Shown here: positions 46,706 through 56,669 of the stretch, piece after piece | Numbering within the stretch: position 1 is the stretch's first letter | How the letters are laid out: each line of letters starts with the position of its first letter | NCBI GenBank assembly: GCA_028583605.1 | Contig: CM053337.1 | Span: forward strand, 28,840,397-28,904,396 | From: Dastarcus helophoroides | Lineage: Eukaryota; Arthropoda; Insecta; Coleoptera; Bothrideridae | Direction: 5' to 3' | DNA length: 64,000 nt | The notes under the pieces: model-generated | Seen by the model: the letters and a program-made list of their open reading frames with translations, nothing else | The model's database searches: none | What the model was told of the DNA's origin: nothing | Position numbers and translations under genes: made by a program

Positions 46706-48100
46706 ATTTTCGATTTTTGACAAACAACGTTCGACTTTTGATAAAAATATTTAACTTTCCCGAAAAATCTAAAGAAAAAAGGAAAATATTAAATATTGTG
46801 ACTAAAATGGAAATTTTAAAATTTTTAACAAAAAGTCGAATGGCCTTTTTCTCGAAATTCGAATTAAAATTCAAATCCGTTTTACAAGCTTTCAGCTTCC
46901 AAAATCAGAAATTCTATTTTGAAGCGAGGTTTAAGCTTGAAATTGTTACACTCGAAAATTCGAGAAATTTTTTATAAATTTTACGTTTAATGTTGAAATT
47001 TCCAGTAAAAAACCAATAATAAATTTCATTTAATAAAGAAATTCTCAGAATTTCGGATTCAACTTTGAAATACTGGCTTCAAGTTAAAGTTTAGTTGAAG
47101 CCTTCTCTGAAAGTTGAAATTAAAAAAATGAAACTGATAATTTTAACTAAGCATTTTAAATAATTAAAATTTAAAAAAAAAATTGAAAAATCCAACCAAA
47201 GTCTTAAGAAAAAAATCAGACATATTTAAAAAATTATACTTCCAGTTTTCCCGCGAAAGTTCGAAGTTTCTTTTTAGAAATTTCGGTACTTTGATTCCAT
47301 CTTTCAAATTTTGATTTAAGCATCAAAATTTAAAAAAATAATTTAAATATTCTGAGCTTTTTGAAATTTAAACTTTAAAATCCTTTTAGTTCAAAATTTT
47401 GAGTTACAAGTTAAAATTTTGAATTTTATCTTAAAATGTTGAATTTAATTCTTACATTTTTGAGTTGACTCTGAAAGTTTCAAGTTTATTCTCAGCATTT
47501 CGTTTTAAAGAAGAAATTAAATAAAACTATATATATTCCTATTCAAATTTGAATTATAAAAAAGACTAAAATTTTTAGAAAAAAAGCGTAAAAAATTTAA
47601 AAATGTCTCACATTTGAAATTTTGACTTTTTCTTCTGAAATATTTGACGTTTTCTAAAATTAAAACTTAAAATTTTCATATTTTTCGCAACATTTTGAAT
47701 TCAAAGTCGTATATTTGAATATAATCTCAAAATTTTTTTTTTGTTGAAATTGAAATAAATAGTAATTCCAACTCGAAATTCTGAATGAGTCAAGGTTTTG
47801 AAAAAAAACCAAAGTTCTAAATATGTAATGCAAAAAAAAATACATAATTAGAATTCTAAAATTTTGATTTTGATTTCAGTTTTTTCTAAATTTTTTTAAA
47901 TTCAGAAATTCAGTTTTGAAACTCAAAATTTCCACCTTTTTCTAAAAATTTTGACTTTAATTTCAAAATTTCATCTTTAAAGTTGAAATTATATAAAAAA
48001 AACCAACTTTAAACCTGCCATTGTCAAAGAGCAATTTTGAAAAAAAAAGAGAAAACAAAACAAAACCTTTCTGAAGAGTTGCTCGATTTGTAATATATAC
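46705..48100. repeat. Diverged AT-rich region, weak polarity
   Basis: Mosaic words are present but decayed. No gene is seen. Confidence 0.6.
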
Positions 48101-48155
48101 GATACGCTACTTAACTGACTCCACAAAATATGGAATCCTTAAATAATTATCTATA

Positions 48156-48560
48156 CATATTTATAAACAAACTTGTTTTTCGTTTATTATAACAGATAAT
48201 CAAGTGTACTCTGGATTCGAGGTGAGTTACCTAGAGTTTAGGCCAGCACTTAGGCCACCCTTTCCAGCCTCATTGTACTGCCTCTGTGATTAAGGTGTCC
48301 TTGGTCAATCATTCAGCCACTCAACCTTGTTGAGAAATTAAATAACGTCCCTTGGATGCGCCTCTCTCAAACTGGCCATACTAGGCCAGAAGTCCCCCAG
48401 TGTGGATTCTCTGATTGAAGCTAGTGCCGGGCAGTGACACATCACGTGCTCGACACTCTCGTCTTTTTCTGAGCACCCCCTACCACTCGGATCGTTTATA
48501 ATTACTATTCTGTGGGGGTGTTTGTTTAATCGATCGTAACTTGTCCAAATCCCTACAAGT
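48156..48560 (-). pseudogene. Non-LTR retrotransposon 3' end (RNase H-clade C-terminus)
   Basis: In one minus-strand frame, 48555 to the stop TAA at 48340-48338, residues read SYDRLNKHPHRI, then GCSEKDESVEHVMCHCPALA and SLREAHPRDVI. This is the terminal CxxxxxSxEHxxxxCPAL zinc-knuckle-like signature of Jockey/I-type non-LTR retrotransposons. A 3'UTR follows to about 48156. The copy is heavily 5'-truncated. Confidence 0.75.
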
Positions 48561-48664
48561 TTCTCAGGTTATTTCTTGAAAGTTACATAGTTTTGCTCTT
48601 TCCCTGCGCGGCATTCGAATGAGGAGTAGTGGGATTAAACCGTCATCTGCCTAATTTGACCATA

Positions 48665-49350
48665 GAGTAAAGAAATTTCGACTTATTCTCGATATTTCGA
48701 AAAAAAATTCGATATTAAAGTCGAAATTTTGACATAAGTCTCGGAATTTAAAAAAAAAGTAGAAATGTCAAGAAAAAAGTAGAAATGTCAAGAAAAAATT
48801 CGAAATTTCGAGAAAAAAGTCGAAATTTCGAGTGTAAAGTCAAAATTTCGAGTTTAAAGCCGAAATTTAGAGAAAAAAAATCGAAATTAAAAAAAAAATC
48901 GAAATCTTGACAAAAAAAGTCGAAATTTCCAAAATTTTTTTTTTATAATCAGTGTCCTTTTTACGCTTTTTGTAAAAGGTCAAAATTTCTAAATATATAT
49001 TTTTTTAATCAATGCCTTCCTACGCTTTTGTAAAATGTCGACTTTGAACTCAAGATTTCGGCTTTTTTCTCGAAAATTCTACTTTATGCATACATGTGTC
49101 AAGAAAGTCGAAATTTTGGGTAATAAAAAATTGAAATTACTGAACATATCCTACTGCTAAGTGTTAATATTAAATTGTAAAAGGGTTGGTGCTTAGAATA
49201 TAGTCTTAAATTCTAAGGGTTGGTAAGGCTAAACTGTCATTTGCCCAACCTAATCGTAGAATAAGAAATTTCGACTTATCTCGAAATTTCCTCAAAAAAA
49301 AGTAGAAATTTCCACTGTAATCTCGTAATTTCCAGTTTAAACTTCATATT
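48665..49350 (-). repeat. AT-rich tract, GTCGAAA polarity, with short tandem repeats
   Basis: At 48750-48920 AAGTCGAAATTTCGAG-type units recur almost exactly every 16-22 bases, cleaner than most tracts. Two copies of TTTGTAAAATGTCGA/TTTTGTAAAAGGTC in related 60-bp blocks follow at 48960-49040. Confidence 0.75.
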
Positions 49351-49987
49351 TCTAAATATACTTTTATAATGAATGTATTTTCTACATCATCGTAAAAACA
49401 AACAAAAATACATAAATAAAAAACAAAGCAGAAAATAAATTTGTATCGGATCTTTCTAATTAGGAATAAATAAATAAATTAAAATATAAATAATAGTGTT
49501 TAAAATCTAAGAAAAAACTTTCAAAATTAAATTAAATTTAAATTTGGACATAATGGAGGCGCTATTTTCTTTAAACTTTGCGTTGCCTGTAGATTATTGC
49601 CTAATTTACATTTTTGAATGTTTTGTCACAACATTTTAATCTTTGTATCACAGTTGATATTTTTGATATAGGAGATATGACGCCAATTCATCATTATTAT
49701 TCAATTTTTCTTTTATTAGAAATGTTTTAAAATTTCACCAACAAGACGATTAATCAGAAATCGATCTTTCAGCACCCAATTTTATCGGGAATGGATTCCT
49801 TCGCCCACGATTCGAATCGATCCAAAAATCGATTATTTTAAAAAGGAATCGACATCCCTAATTCTCCTGTAATAGACATTCTAAAGCTAGGTGGCAGTGC
49901 CATACCAGCATTGAGTTTGTTTTCACATTCCTCAGAGCCTTAAGGGCTGCCTGGCTGCCCGTCTTTATTTGGATATATTTTCTTTCT
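49350..49987. other. AT-rich intergenic DNA with a hAT-like terminal fragment
   Basis: Mostly unremarkable. At about 49755-49861 ATCGAT-type words lead to CGACATCCCTA, the inverse of TAGGGATG, consistent with a hAT-like right end (see 50837-51492). No gene is seen. Confidence 0.45.
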
Positions 49988-50118
49988 CTTGAAGATGATA
50001 GCTCGGCTATCGAAACGCGTTACAGCAACCTTTGTGTTTTTAATCTTTCTTGGATTCAGGGGACAAGATTTGCATTTTAATTTTTGAAGATAACCAAGGA
50101 CCAGTCCGTTCCTCCAAA
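49988..50118 (+). mobile_element. Hammerhead-bearing foldback element, copy G (right arm only)
   Basis: One arm from TTCTCTTGAAGATGATAG to GACCAGTCCGTTCCTCCAAA. The motif (49986-50026) has TTGAAGA for CTGAAGA, but its stem II is fully Watson-Crick (GATAGC, loop TCG, GCTATC), followed by GAAAC, GC, GTT. Confidence 0.75.
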
Positions 50119-50138
50119 ATTAAAAAAAATATGTATAA

Positions 50139-50370
50139 ATATTTATAAGCAGGCTTGTTTTTCGTCTATTTTATTAGATGGTCACGTCTATGTTACATCT
50201 TCCAATAGAAATAGAATAAATCGACCAATGCGTAAATTTATTGATGGTACCACGTACGATATTTACCAATGTTGGGAAAATTCGTGCATAGCCGTGCATC
50301 GCGAATTGGAGCAGCTATCTCCTACGCGGGGACGATCATTTGAGCTTAGATGGCAACGGCAGGTCAAATA
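50139..50370. other. Unidentified single-copy-like stretch
   Basis: Its start (50139-50183) is about 80% identical to 48156-48200, next to the 3' end of the non-LTR remnant, so it may be a 3' tail of the same retroelement family. A 95-codon ORF ends at 50371 but resembles nothing known to me and starts inside element G. Confidence 0.35.
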
Positions 50371-50399
50371 AGAAGATTCATTTTATTAAATAAAATTAT

Positions 50400-50836
50400 A
50401 TGCTGAAATAATAGGTAGTAGCATCGATAGTTTTGTAAAAGTCAATTGAAACTATCGATGGTAGAAAATATCGATCTGTAGTGAACATTACACTAGAGTA
50501 GGCGGTAAAGAACGGATTATAGAAGAAGGATAGTAGTACCTTTTTGTGATGAAATTCTACCCTTAGAATTCTACCACTGAGGACATTGAGACCCAAAGTA
50601 AATAAATATGGTTACTAAACAGCTGTTGAGAAATGTCAAAACTTGCCGATTTCGTTTAATTTTAATGTCATTTCTTACTATGTTCATTAATATTTTTTAC
50701 GACAGAGATGATGTAGGAGAAATCTAAAAATGTTTTAGGTGGTTTATTTGTAATCTTTCATCACAATATGTAAGCTGCAAGTTCTACTATGATATGCGCC
50801 GTTGATTGATTACCGCTTACACCTTACACCTTCATT
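50400..50836. other. Intergenic DNA with CATCGATAG/CTATCGATG pair
   Basis: GCATCGATAGTTTTG and, inverted, GAAACTATCGATGG flank about 30 bp near 50411-50462, another small ATCGAT foldback. The rest is unremarkable and no gene is seen. Confidence 0.35.
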
Positions 50837-51492
50837 TAGGGATGATCGATATTCATCGATGGCGAATGAACATCGATGTTTAGTGGAAAAACATCGATGT
50901 TTTAATATCGATGTTAAGTTTTCGATAATATTGACACATCGATGTTATGAGAATAAAATCGGAACATCGATATCGATACATTCTAAGTCCAGGGCTAGGC
51001 CATCTAGCGTGATTAGGTGTAACAAATGTTGCTGATTAATGTTGCTATTAGTATTATTTCACTTTCACCCAATTCACACTAGATGTCACTAATCGATGTA
51101 ACCAAATTAAAACCAATAAAATAAAAAACTGTCAATTTCAAGCCATGGTTTCTTATCTAAGAATAAAGTGGGAGCGAGTGTTAGTAGAACTTAATTTTTT
51201 TTAGTAATGAAACTTCGAAAACGGAATAATATGTATAGTAAAACTACTCTATATGTCTGTCCAGTAAACTCAAACTTTTGCAGTAATGTAACCCAACAAT
51301 CTACCATGAATTTGCTTACGTCGCGTACTATATGTATACCTTATAATAAAATGGATTGTTTTTTTTTAGCTAAAACATCGATGTTTTCGGGCATCGATAT
51401 TTTTCTTTCGATATTCATCGTAGATCGATACTTTTGAACCGATGTTAATATTGATGTCAATATCGATGTTTTTCTAATATCGATCATCCCTA
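50837..51492. mobile_element. hAT-type non-autonomous MITE packed with ATCGAT
   Basis: Terminal inverted repeats TAGGGATGATCGATATT (left) and the exact inverse on the right. The flanks carry a perfect 8-bp duplication CCTTCATT (50829-50836 and 51493-51500). The 8-bp duplication and TAGGG start are hAT-like. Both subterminal regions are crowded with ATCGAT palindromes, often as AACATCGATGTT; about a dozen occur in the element. It has no transposase. Confidence 0.85.
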
Positions 51493-51526
51493 CCTTCATT
51501 GACAAATAATTTGCAGTTGAAGAGTA

Positions 51527-51910
51527 GGGATGCAAACGATAGTGCGATGTTTTGAAAACATTGATGTATCGTTCGTAAACATCGATGGTAAAACATGAAA
51601 AAGTATCGATACATCGCTTAGCTTATAAACGATGTTTGAAAAATCGATGTATCGCTTTGCGACCGAATTCTGTTGGATAGAATACATATTTATTGGACAA
51701 ATGACCATGCAATTTTGTAATTACTCACAAGATGGCAGTATATTTAACAAATTGATGCTTTGTTTATCACTCAGCTCAGGTATACAAACTTTAGAATAGG
51801 GATGCCAACATTTTTAAAACATCGATACAGTGTTCAATTGATATATCGAAAAAGATATATCGATATGTTTCGATACATCGGTAAATTTGTTCGATATTCG
51901 ATGTATCATA
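51527..51910. mobile_element. Two further TAGGGATG-type hAT-like ends
   Basis: TAGGGATGCAAACGATAG at 51526 and TAGGGATGCCAAC at 51796 each lead into clusters of CGATGTATCG and TATCGATA words. Neither has a visible matching right end, so they are truncated or related to each other as direct copies. Confidence 0.5.
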
Positions 51911-52395
51911 TAAATACAATATATGTAATACTTCTATATGGCGTGTTGTGTATAATCGGCACTGCAAAATGCTTTGTCAAAAAGGCGAGATGAAAGTATA
52001 TAAGTCCAAAGAAGGTTTCACCCCTTTACCACATCGGCAATTAAATAAATAAATACGCGATACGTATTTCGCCAGCAGAACTGGCATTTTCAAGCGCACT
52101 AATCAAAAAAGATTAGCAAAAGATGCATCGACGTCATCTGCATTGAGATTCAAATCGATACTGCATTCATTTGTTTATAGCGGAACAGATGACAAGATGG
52201 GCGGGAACAATAATAAATGAATGATAACAATGACGACTGTCAAGAAGAGGGATATTTGAAGTAAACTTTGGGATTGTTTAATATATTCTGTCCTCGAAAA
52301 AGACAAACATATATATCCATCGCGCCTTTTTGACACAAACAAAGGGACAAAACACGCCATATAGAAGTGTTACATATATGATAAATACAATGCCA
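51905..52395. mobile_element. Second foldback element with hammerhead-like centre
   Basis: Inverted arms of about 100 bp: left with ACTTCTATATGGCGTGTTG and TGTCAAAAAGGCGAGATG; right with the inverses CACGCCATATAGAAGTG and CGCGCCTTTTTGACA. Between them, on the minus strand (52093-52067), come TTGAAAAT, stem GCCAG, loop TTCTG, stem CTGGC and GAAAT, then ACGTAT. This is the same order as in the other family. The core has A where the catalytic G8 should be. Confidence 0.6.
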
Positions 52396-52434
52396 TACAC
52401 CAGGACTTCTTAACCAGCGAGGCGAGCCTCTCAT

Positions 52435-54300
52435 AATTTCGTTTTTTTCAAAATTCGTACTTTTTAAAACAAATCTTAACTTATTATACATTTTGACTTT
52501 TTCAAAATTCGACATTTAATAAAAAAGCTTCTGCTTTTATTTAAAACTTCGATTTTATTTTGTTAAACAAAATTGCAATTATTTATAAAAATTTCAGTTT
52601 TTAAGCTTTAGATTTTTTTTGAAAATGTCGAGATTTTTGAAAGGTTGACATTTTTTACAATTTTATTTCAGAATGTGGATTTCTTTTTCCAAAATTTGAA
52701 CTTTTTTAAGATTTTTGACTTTCTCAAATTTCGATGTTGTGTTTTACTATTTTAAAATGTCGACTGCAATTTTAGAAAGGTTCGATGTTTTTAAAAATTT
52801 AGACTTTTTTTGAAAATTTTGAAATTTCATAAAACTTAAAAATTTTTCGAAAATTTCGATTATTATTTTTAAATCTCAACTTTCTTGATAATTTCGATAT
52901 TTCTTTCAAATTTTCTATTGTTTTTTTCCATTCCCGATTTTTTCAAAGTTTCGAATTTCTTTAGAAATCCCGATTTTTCAAAATTCCATTTTTTAAATAA
53001 ACTTTAAAAATTGTCGATTTGTTTGGCAAATTTCGATATATTCAATCTTTTTCTACTACTTTTTTTAAAAACCTTCATTGTTTTTGAAAATTTTAAATGT
53101 TTACATTAAAATTTCAAAATTTTTACTGATTTTCAAATTTTGATTTTTTTTAAATGCCTTTTACAAATTTCGACCTTTTTTTAAAATTCATCTATTTTTC
53201 CAAATTTTGACTTTTTCGAATTAATTTCGAATATTTTTGTAAATTCTTCCATTTATTCAATTATTCAGTTTTTTTGAAAAAATCTAAACTTTGAAAAGCC
53301 AATATTTTCAGCAGAAAGTAAAAATTTTGAAAAAGTTAATTTTGAAAAAGTTAAATTTTAAATATAGTCGAACACATTTTAAGAAAACAACTAAAATTAA
53401 AAAAAAGTGGAAATTTTGAGTTGCCGAAATTAAAACATTTAAAATTTTCAAAAATAGTCGGATTTTTCAAAAAAAAAACTAAATTTTAAAAAGGGTCGAA
53501 TCAAAAAAGCGAATTAAAAAAGTAAAATTTCAAATAGTCGAAATTTTGCAGAAGAATTGAAAATACAATTTTTAAAAAAGTATATGTTCAAAAAACTAAA
53601 AATTTCAAAACGTAAAAATTTTCAAAAGATCAAAATTTTCAAGAAAGATGAATTTTTGAAAACGTTCTAAACTTAAAAAAATCGAATTCTTAAAAAAAGT
53701 CGGAACTTTAAACAAAAGTCGAAATTTGAAAAGGACAAAATATTTTAGAAATGTGCAAATCAAAAAACGAAATAATTTAAAAGGGGTAAAAATCTTCGAA
53801 GTCAGAATTTTGAGAAAAAGGTCCAAAAAAGGTCAACATTTTTAAAAAATGAAAAGTTTTAAAAAACTCAAAATTTTCAAAAAACAGCAAAAGTAAAAAA
53901 TCCAAATTTTGAAGAAAGTCGAAAATTTCAAAAAAATCGATTATTTTACGAGTCACAACTTTAAAAAAACCGCTATATTTAGAAAATAATTTTGAGAATA
54001 AGGCTAAATTCTGAAAAAAATTCGAAATTTTCAATAGCCGAAAATTAGTTCTGTAAAAATCAAAATAAAAAAAAGTGAATATTGTAGGTTAGATTTTTTT
54101 AAATAATTTGAATTATTGAAAAAAGTGGATCATTTAAAAAAACTTAAATTTTTCAAAAAGTCAATATATTCAAAAAATTTTAAAAATTGTAAAAAAGGCG
54201 ATATTCGAAAAAACTTAAATTTTCAAAAAATGCTAAATTCTTTAAAAAGTTGAGATTTTTAAAAGTGTTAACTTGAGAACAAATAGTAATGAAAAAGTTT
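52435..54300. repeat. AT-rich tract with polarity switch near 53275
   Basis: TTTCGAC polarity from 52435 to about 53270, then GTCGAAA polarity to 54300. Nothing coding. Confidence 0.75.
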
Positions 54301-54351
54301 AAAGTAAATAGAATTCCTCAAAACATATTTTTTTTATTCTGAAATAAAATA

Positions 54352-54474
54352 ATCTTTGAAAATTGAAATACAAATTTTGCCCCTGAAACCAAGAAAAATT
54401 AAAAATCACAACAATGGTTGGCCTAACGCATTTCGATAGTCAAGCTATCATCTTCAAAGAGATATCCACCAAAA
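54352..54474. mobile_element. Hammerhead-bearing foldback element, copy H
   Basis: The left arm from TTTGAAAATTGAAATAC through the minus-strand motif (54463-54421: TTGAAGA, GATAGC, TTG, ACTATC, GAAAT, GC, GTT), then straight to the right outer end CCACCAAAAT. Core positions are mutated. Confidence 0.7.
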
Positions 54475-54479
54475 TCATT

Positions 54480-55840
54480 ACAATGTCTGTTTATAATAAT
54501 TTTTTAAAGTGAAATCCACTCGCAAATTGTTATATCTTAAGAATAAACGCCCAAATTATACCTAACATCGACGCTAGCCCCTCTTAGCGGGTTTTTATTG
54601 TACAGAGTTACTGCAAATGCTCTATTAATTTTGGCAGAAAGTGATGAAGAGATTTGAGCATCTTACAATCAAATAGAGGTCCTAACACCATTTTATGAAG
54701 CACCAAAGGGGTAATTAAACTGCAATTAGATGAAAGTAGGAAGTTGCATCAAAAACGGGATTTAGGGTAGTAGTTAGGGAATTACCAGTTCTATAATTAC
54801 TAATTATTGCTGCTGCCGCACAACAATTACTACTAGTAGGTGAAAAATTTTAGAAAATTGAGAATTAATTGCATTTTTGACCAAAATTGCACAAAAGTTG
54901 CAATAATATTAAAAATTGCAAAAATTGCAATTGTCAATAACATCCGGTCTTTAATTATCAGGAAAGATGACTATTTAAAAATCACAACCATTTTAGCCTT
55001 TATTCGTTTAACAAAAATATGAGACATTGTATTAGTGAAATACCGCAGGAAAAAGTGCATGATTTATTAATTTCTAAATATTTCTGAGAAATTGTAGTAG
55101 TATTCAGAGCTTTATTTTGGATTCGGCATTGATCCAAATTACTCAACAATAACACGAGAATTACAGCCGTTGTAAATGTATGCAAAATAAACCCAAAGAC
55201 AAATTGAATTAGAACGGTCTCTTCGGGGTCAAATTTAACTTTATATATTTGTTGAACATCTTGTTAGATGTACGGATGTTTCCAGAAGCTGCAAACATGT
55301 CAATCGTATCAAGAATTATGGACCGTGACCCACTACCTTTGGTTATTTTTAGTGCAATTCCAAACAAAAACTTTCCAAATTCGACTCATTCTTATGATTA
55401 TTTTTAGCAAATTATACACCGCTGAAAAATGGTGTGAGATCATTTGAAATGTTTTCATTTTCATTCATGTCCAAAATATGTTTGACGTGTTATGACGATA
55501 CGATTATATGACGTTCTATGTTTTTCGATTTGCGTCGATTATCGATACTAGACGACACGTTTCTTAGTGGGATGTTGTATTTTTTTTCGAATTATTGTTG
55601 ACTACGCTGAATGATGAATTCTCATAAAAATAAACCACATTTTGATCCTATAAATACGAATACAATCTAGAATATAATTGTTAAATAAGTGTTGCTTAAA
55701 CTGTGGGGGCGATTGTGAACAGTATAATAGTTTCAATATCAATTATTTTAACCAAATGCCGCTGTACGTCAGAAACAATTTGCGTTCTTTTTATAAGCGT
55801 CCAAAGAGATAACTGCTAAGCAGGGCGCTACTTTGCAATT
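54480..55840. other. Intergenic DNA without mosaic
   Basis: About 1.3 kb of ordinary AT-rich sequence. A GC-richer hairpin CGCTAGCCCCTCTTAGCG lies near 54571. No gene or recognised element. Confidence 0.4.
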
Positions 55841-56480
55841 TCCATTCAAAATTAAATTTCAAAATTTTCACAAAAAAGTATACTTCAAAAAAAAACTATT
55901 TAATAAGAAAAAGTTTACACTCAAAATTTTAGTGATAAAGTTGGAATTCACAGTGTAGTTTTGGAATTTTAGTAAAAATATGAGCATTAAAAAAAACTCA
56001 GAATTTGTAGAAAAAAATGTTAAGCAAAATTTCTTTTAAAATTTCATTTCAAGTAAAACAGAAATTTGGAAAATAAGATCAAAATCTCGAACACAACGTC
56101 ATGAATTCTAGAAAAATCCGAAATTAAGTTTGTGAAGGTACTTGAAAAAAAATATTAAAAATGAAAAGTGGAAACTCGGAATTTTATGAAAGAAGTAGTT
56201 GTTTTCAAAAAACATTATTTGCATTATTTTTTCTTTAAGTTTTCAATCTAAACATCAAAAAAAGTAAGAAATTAAACTGAATAACTGAAATACAATTCTT
56301 GTCCCTTTAAAGAGTTCAAATTTTAAGTTTAAAATCAAAAACTTAATTTACAAATGTGTAAAACTATCTAAGTCGACGATTGCTTACGTAATTTTTGATT
56401 TTAATTTTTAACTTCGCAACTATTTTTATCGGTCAAAAAAAAAGAGATCTTTAGTTCAATATATTTTATTTCTTTTTTTT
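55840..56480. repeat. Diverged AT-rich region with foldback-element scrap
   Basis: Weak mosaic. At 56280-56312 GAAATACAATTCTTGTCCC matches the arm of the hammerhead foldback family (GAAATACAAATCTTGTCCC in copy F), a ninth, very short copy. Confidence 0.55.
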
Positions 56481-56489
56481 TTATTTTAT

Positions 56490-56660
56490 TTATTTTTGAC
56501 GACCAGAAAAGGTCCTGAAAACAATATTTTTCTTAACTTAACCTACCTAGGATGGGCAAATGAACTCTGTAAGGTGGCCATCTAATAATTACAACAATAA
56601 AAAACTGGATATGATAAATTTTTTAGGGTGGCCATTGACCATCCTCGCTGCTCCCCTAGT
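56490..56660. other. Unidentified non-mosaic patch
   Basis: Contains two AGGTGGCCAT/GGGTGGCCATT repeats about 60 bp apart and two CCTAGGATGG/GACCATCCTC half-inverse words. Likely a transposon remnant; family not recognised. Confidence 0.3.
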
Positions 56661-56669
56661 TGCGCTAAA

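Noticed and set aside
48750..48920. Regular short repeats resembling a CRISPR array
   Set aside because: Units are 16-22 bp, without distinct spacers, in eukaryotic DNA; this is the mosaic repeat.
50084..50371. 95-codon plus-strand frame as a possible gene
   Set aside because: It begins inside foldback element G, has no recognisable domain and no upstream or downstream exon.
52240..52515. 91- and 61-codon minus-strand frames
   Set aside because: They overlap the right arm of the foldback element and run into AT-rich mosaic; no similarity.
54571..54600. Hairpin followed by T-rich stretch as a transcription terminator
   Set aside because: Intrinsic terminators are bacterial; the context is insect intergenic DNA with no gene to terminate.
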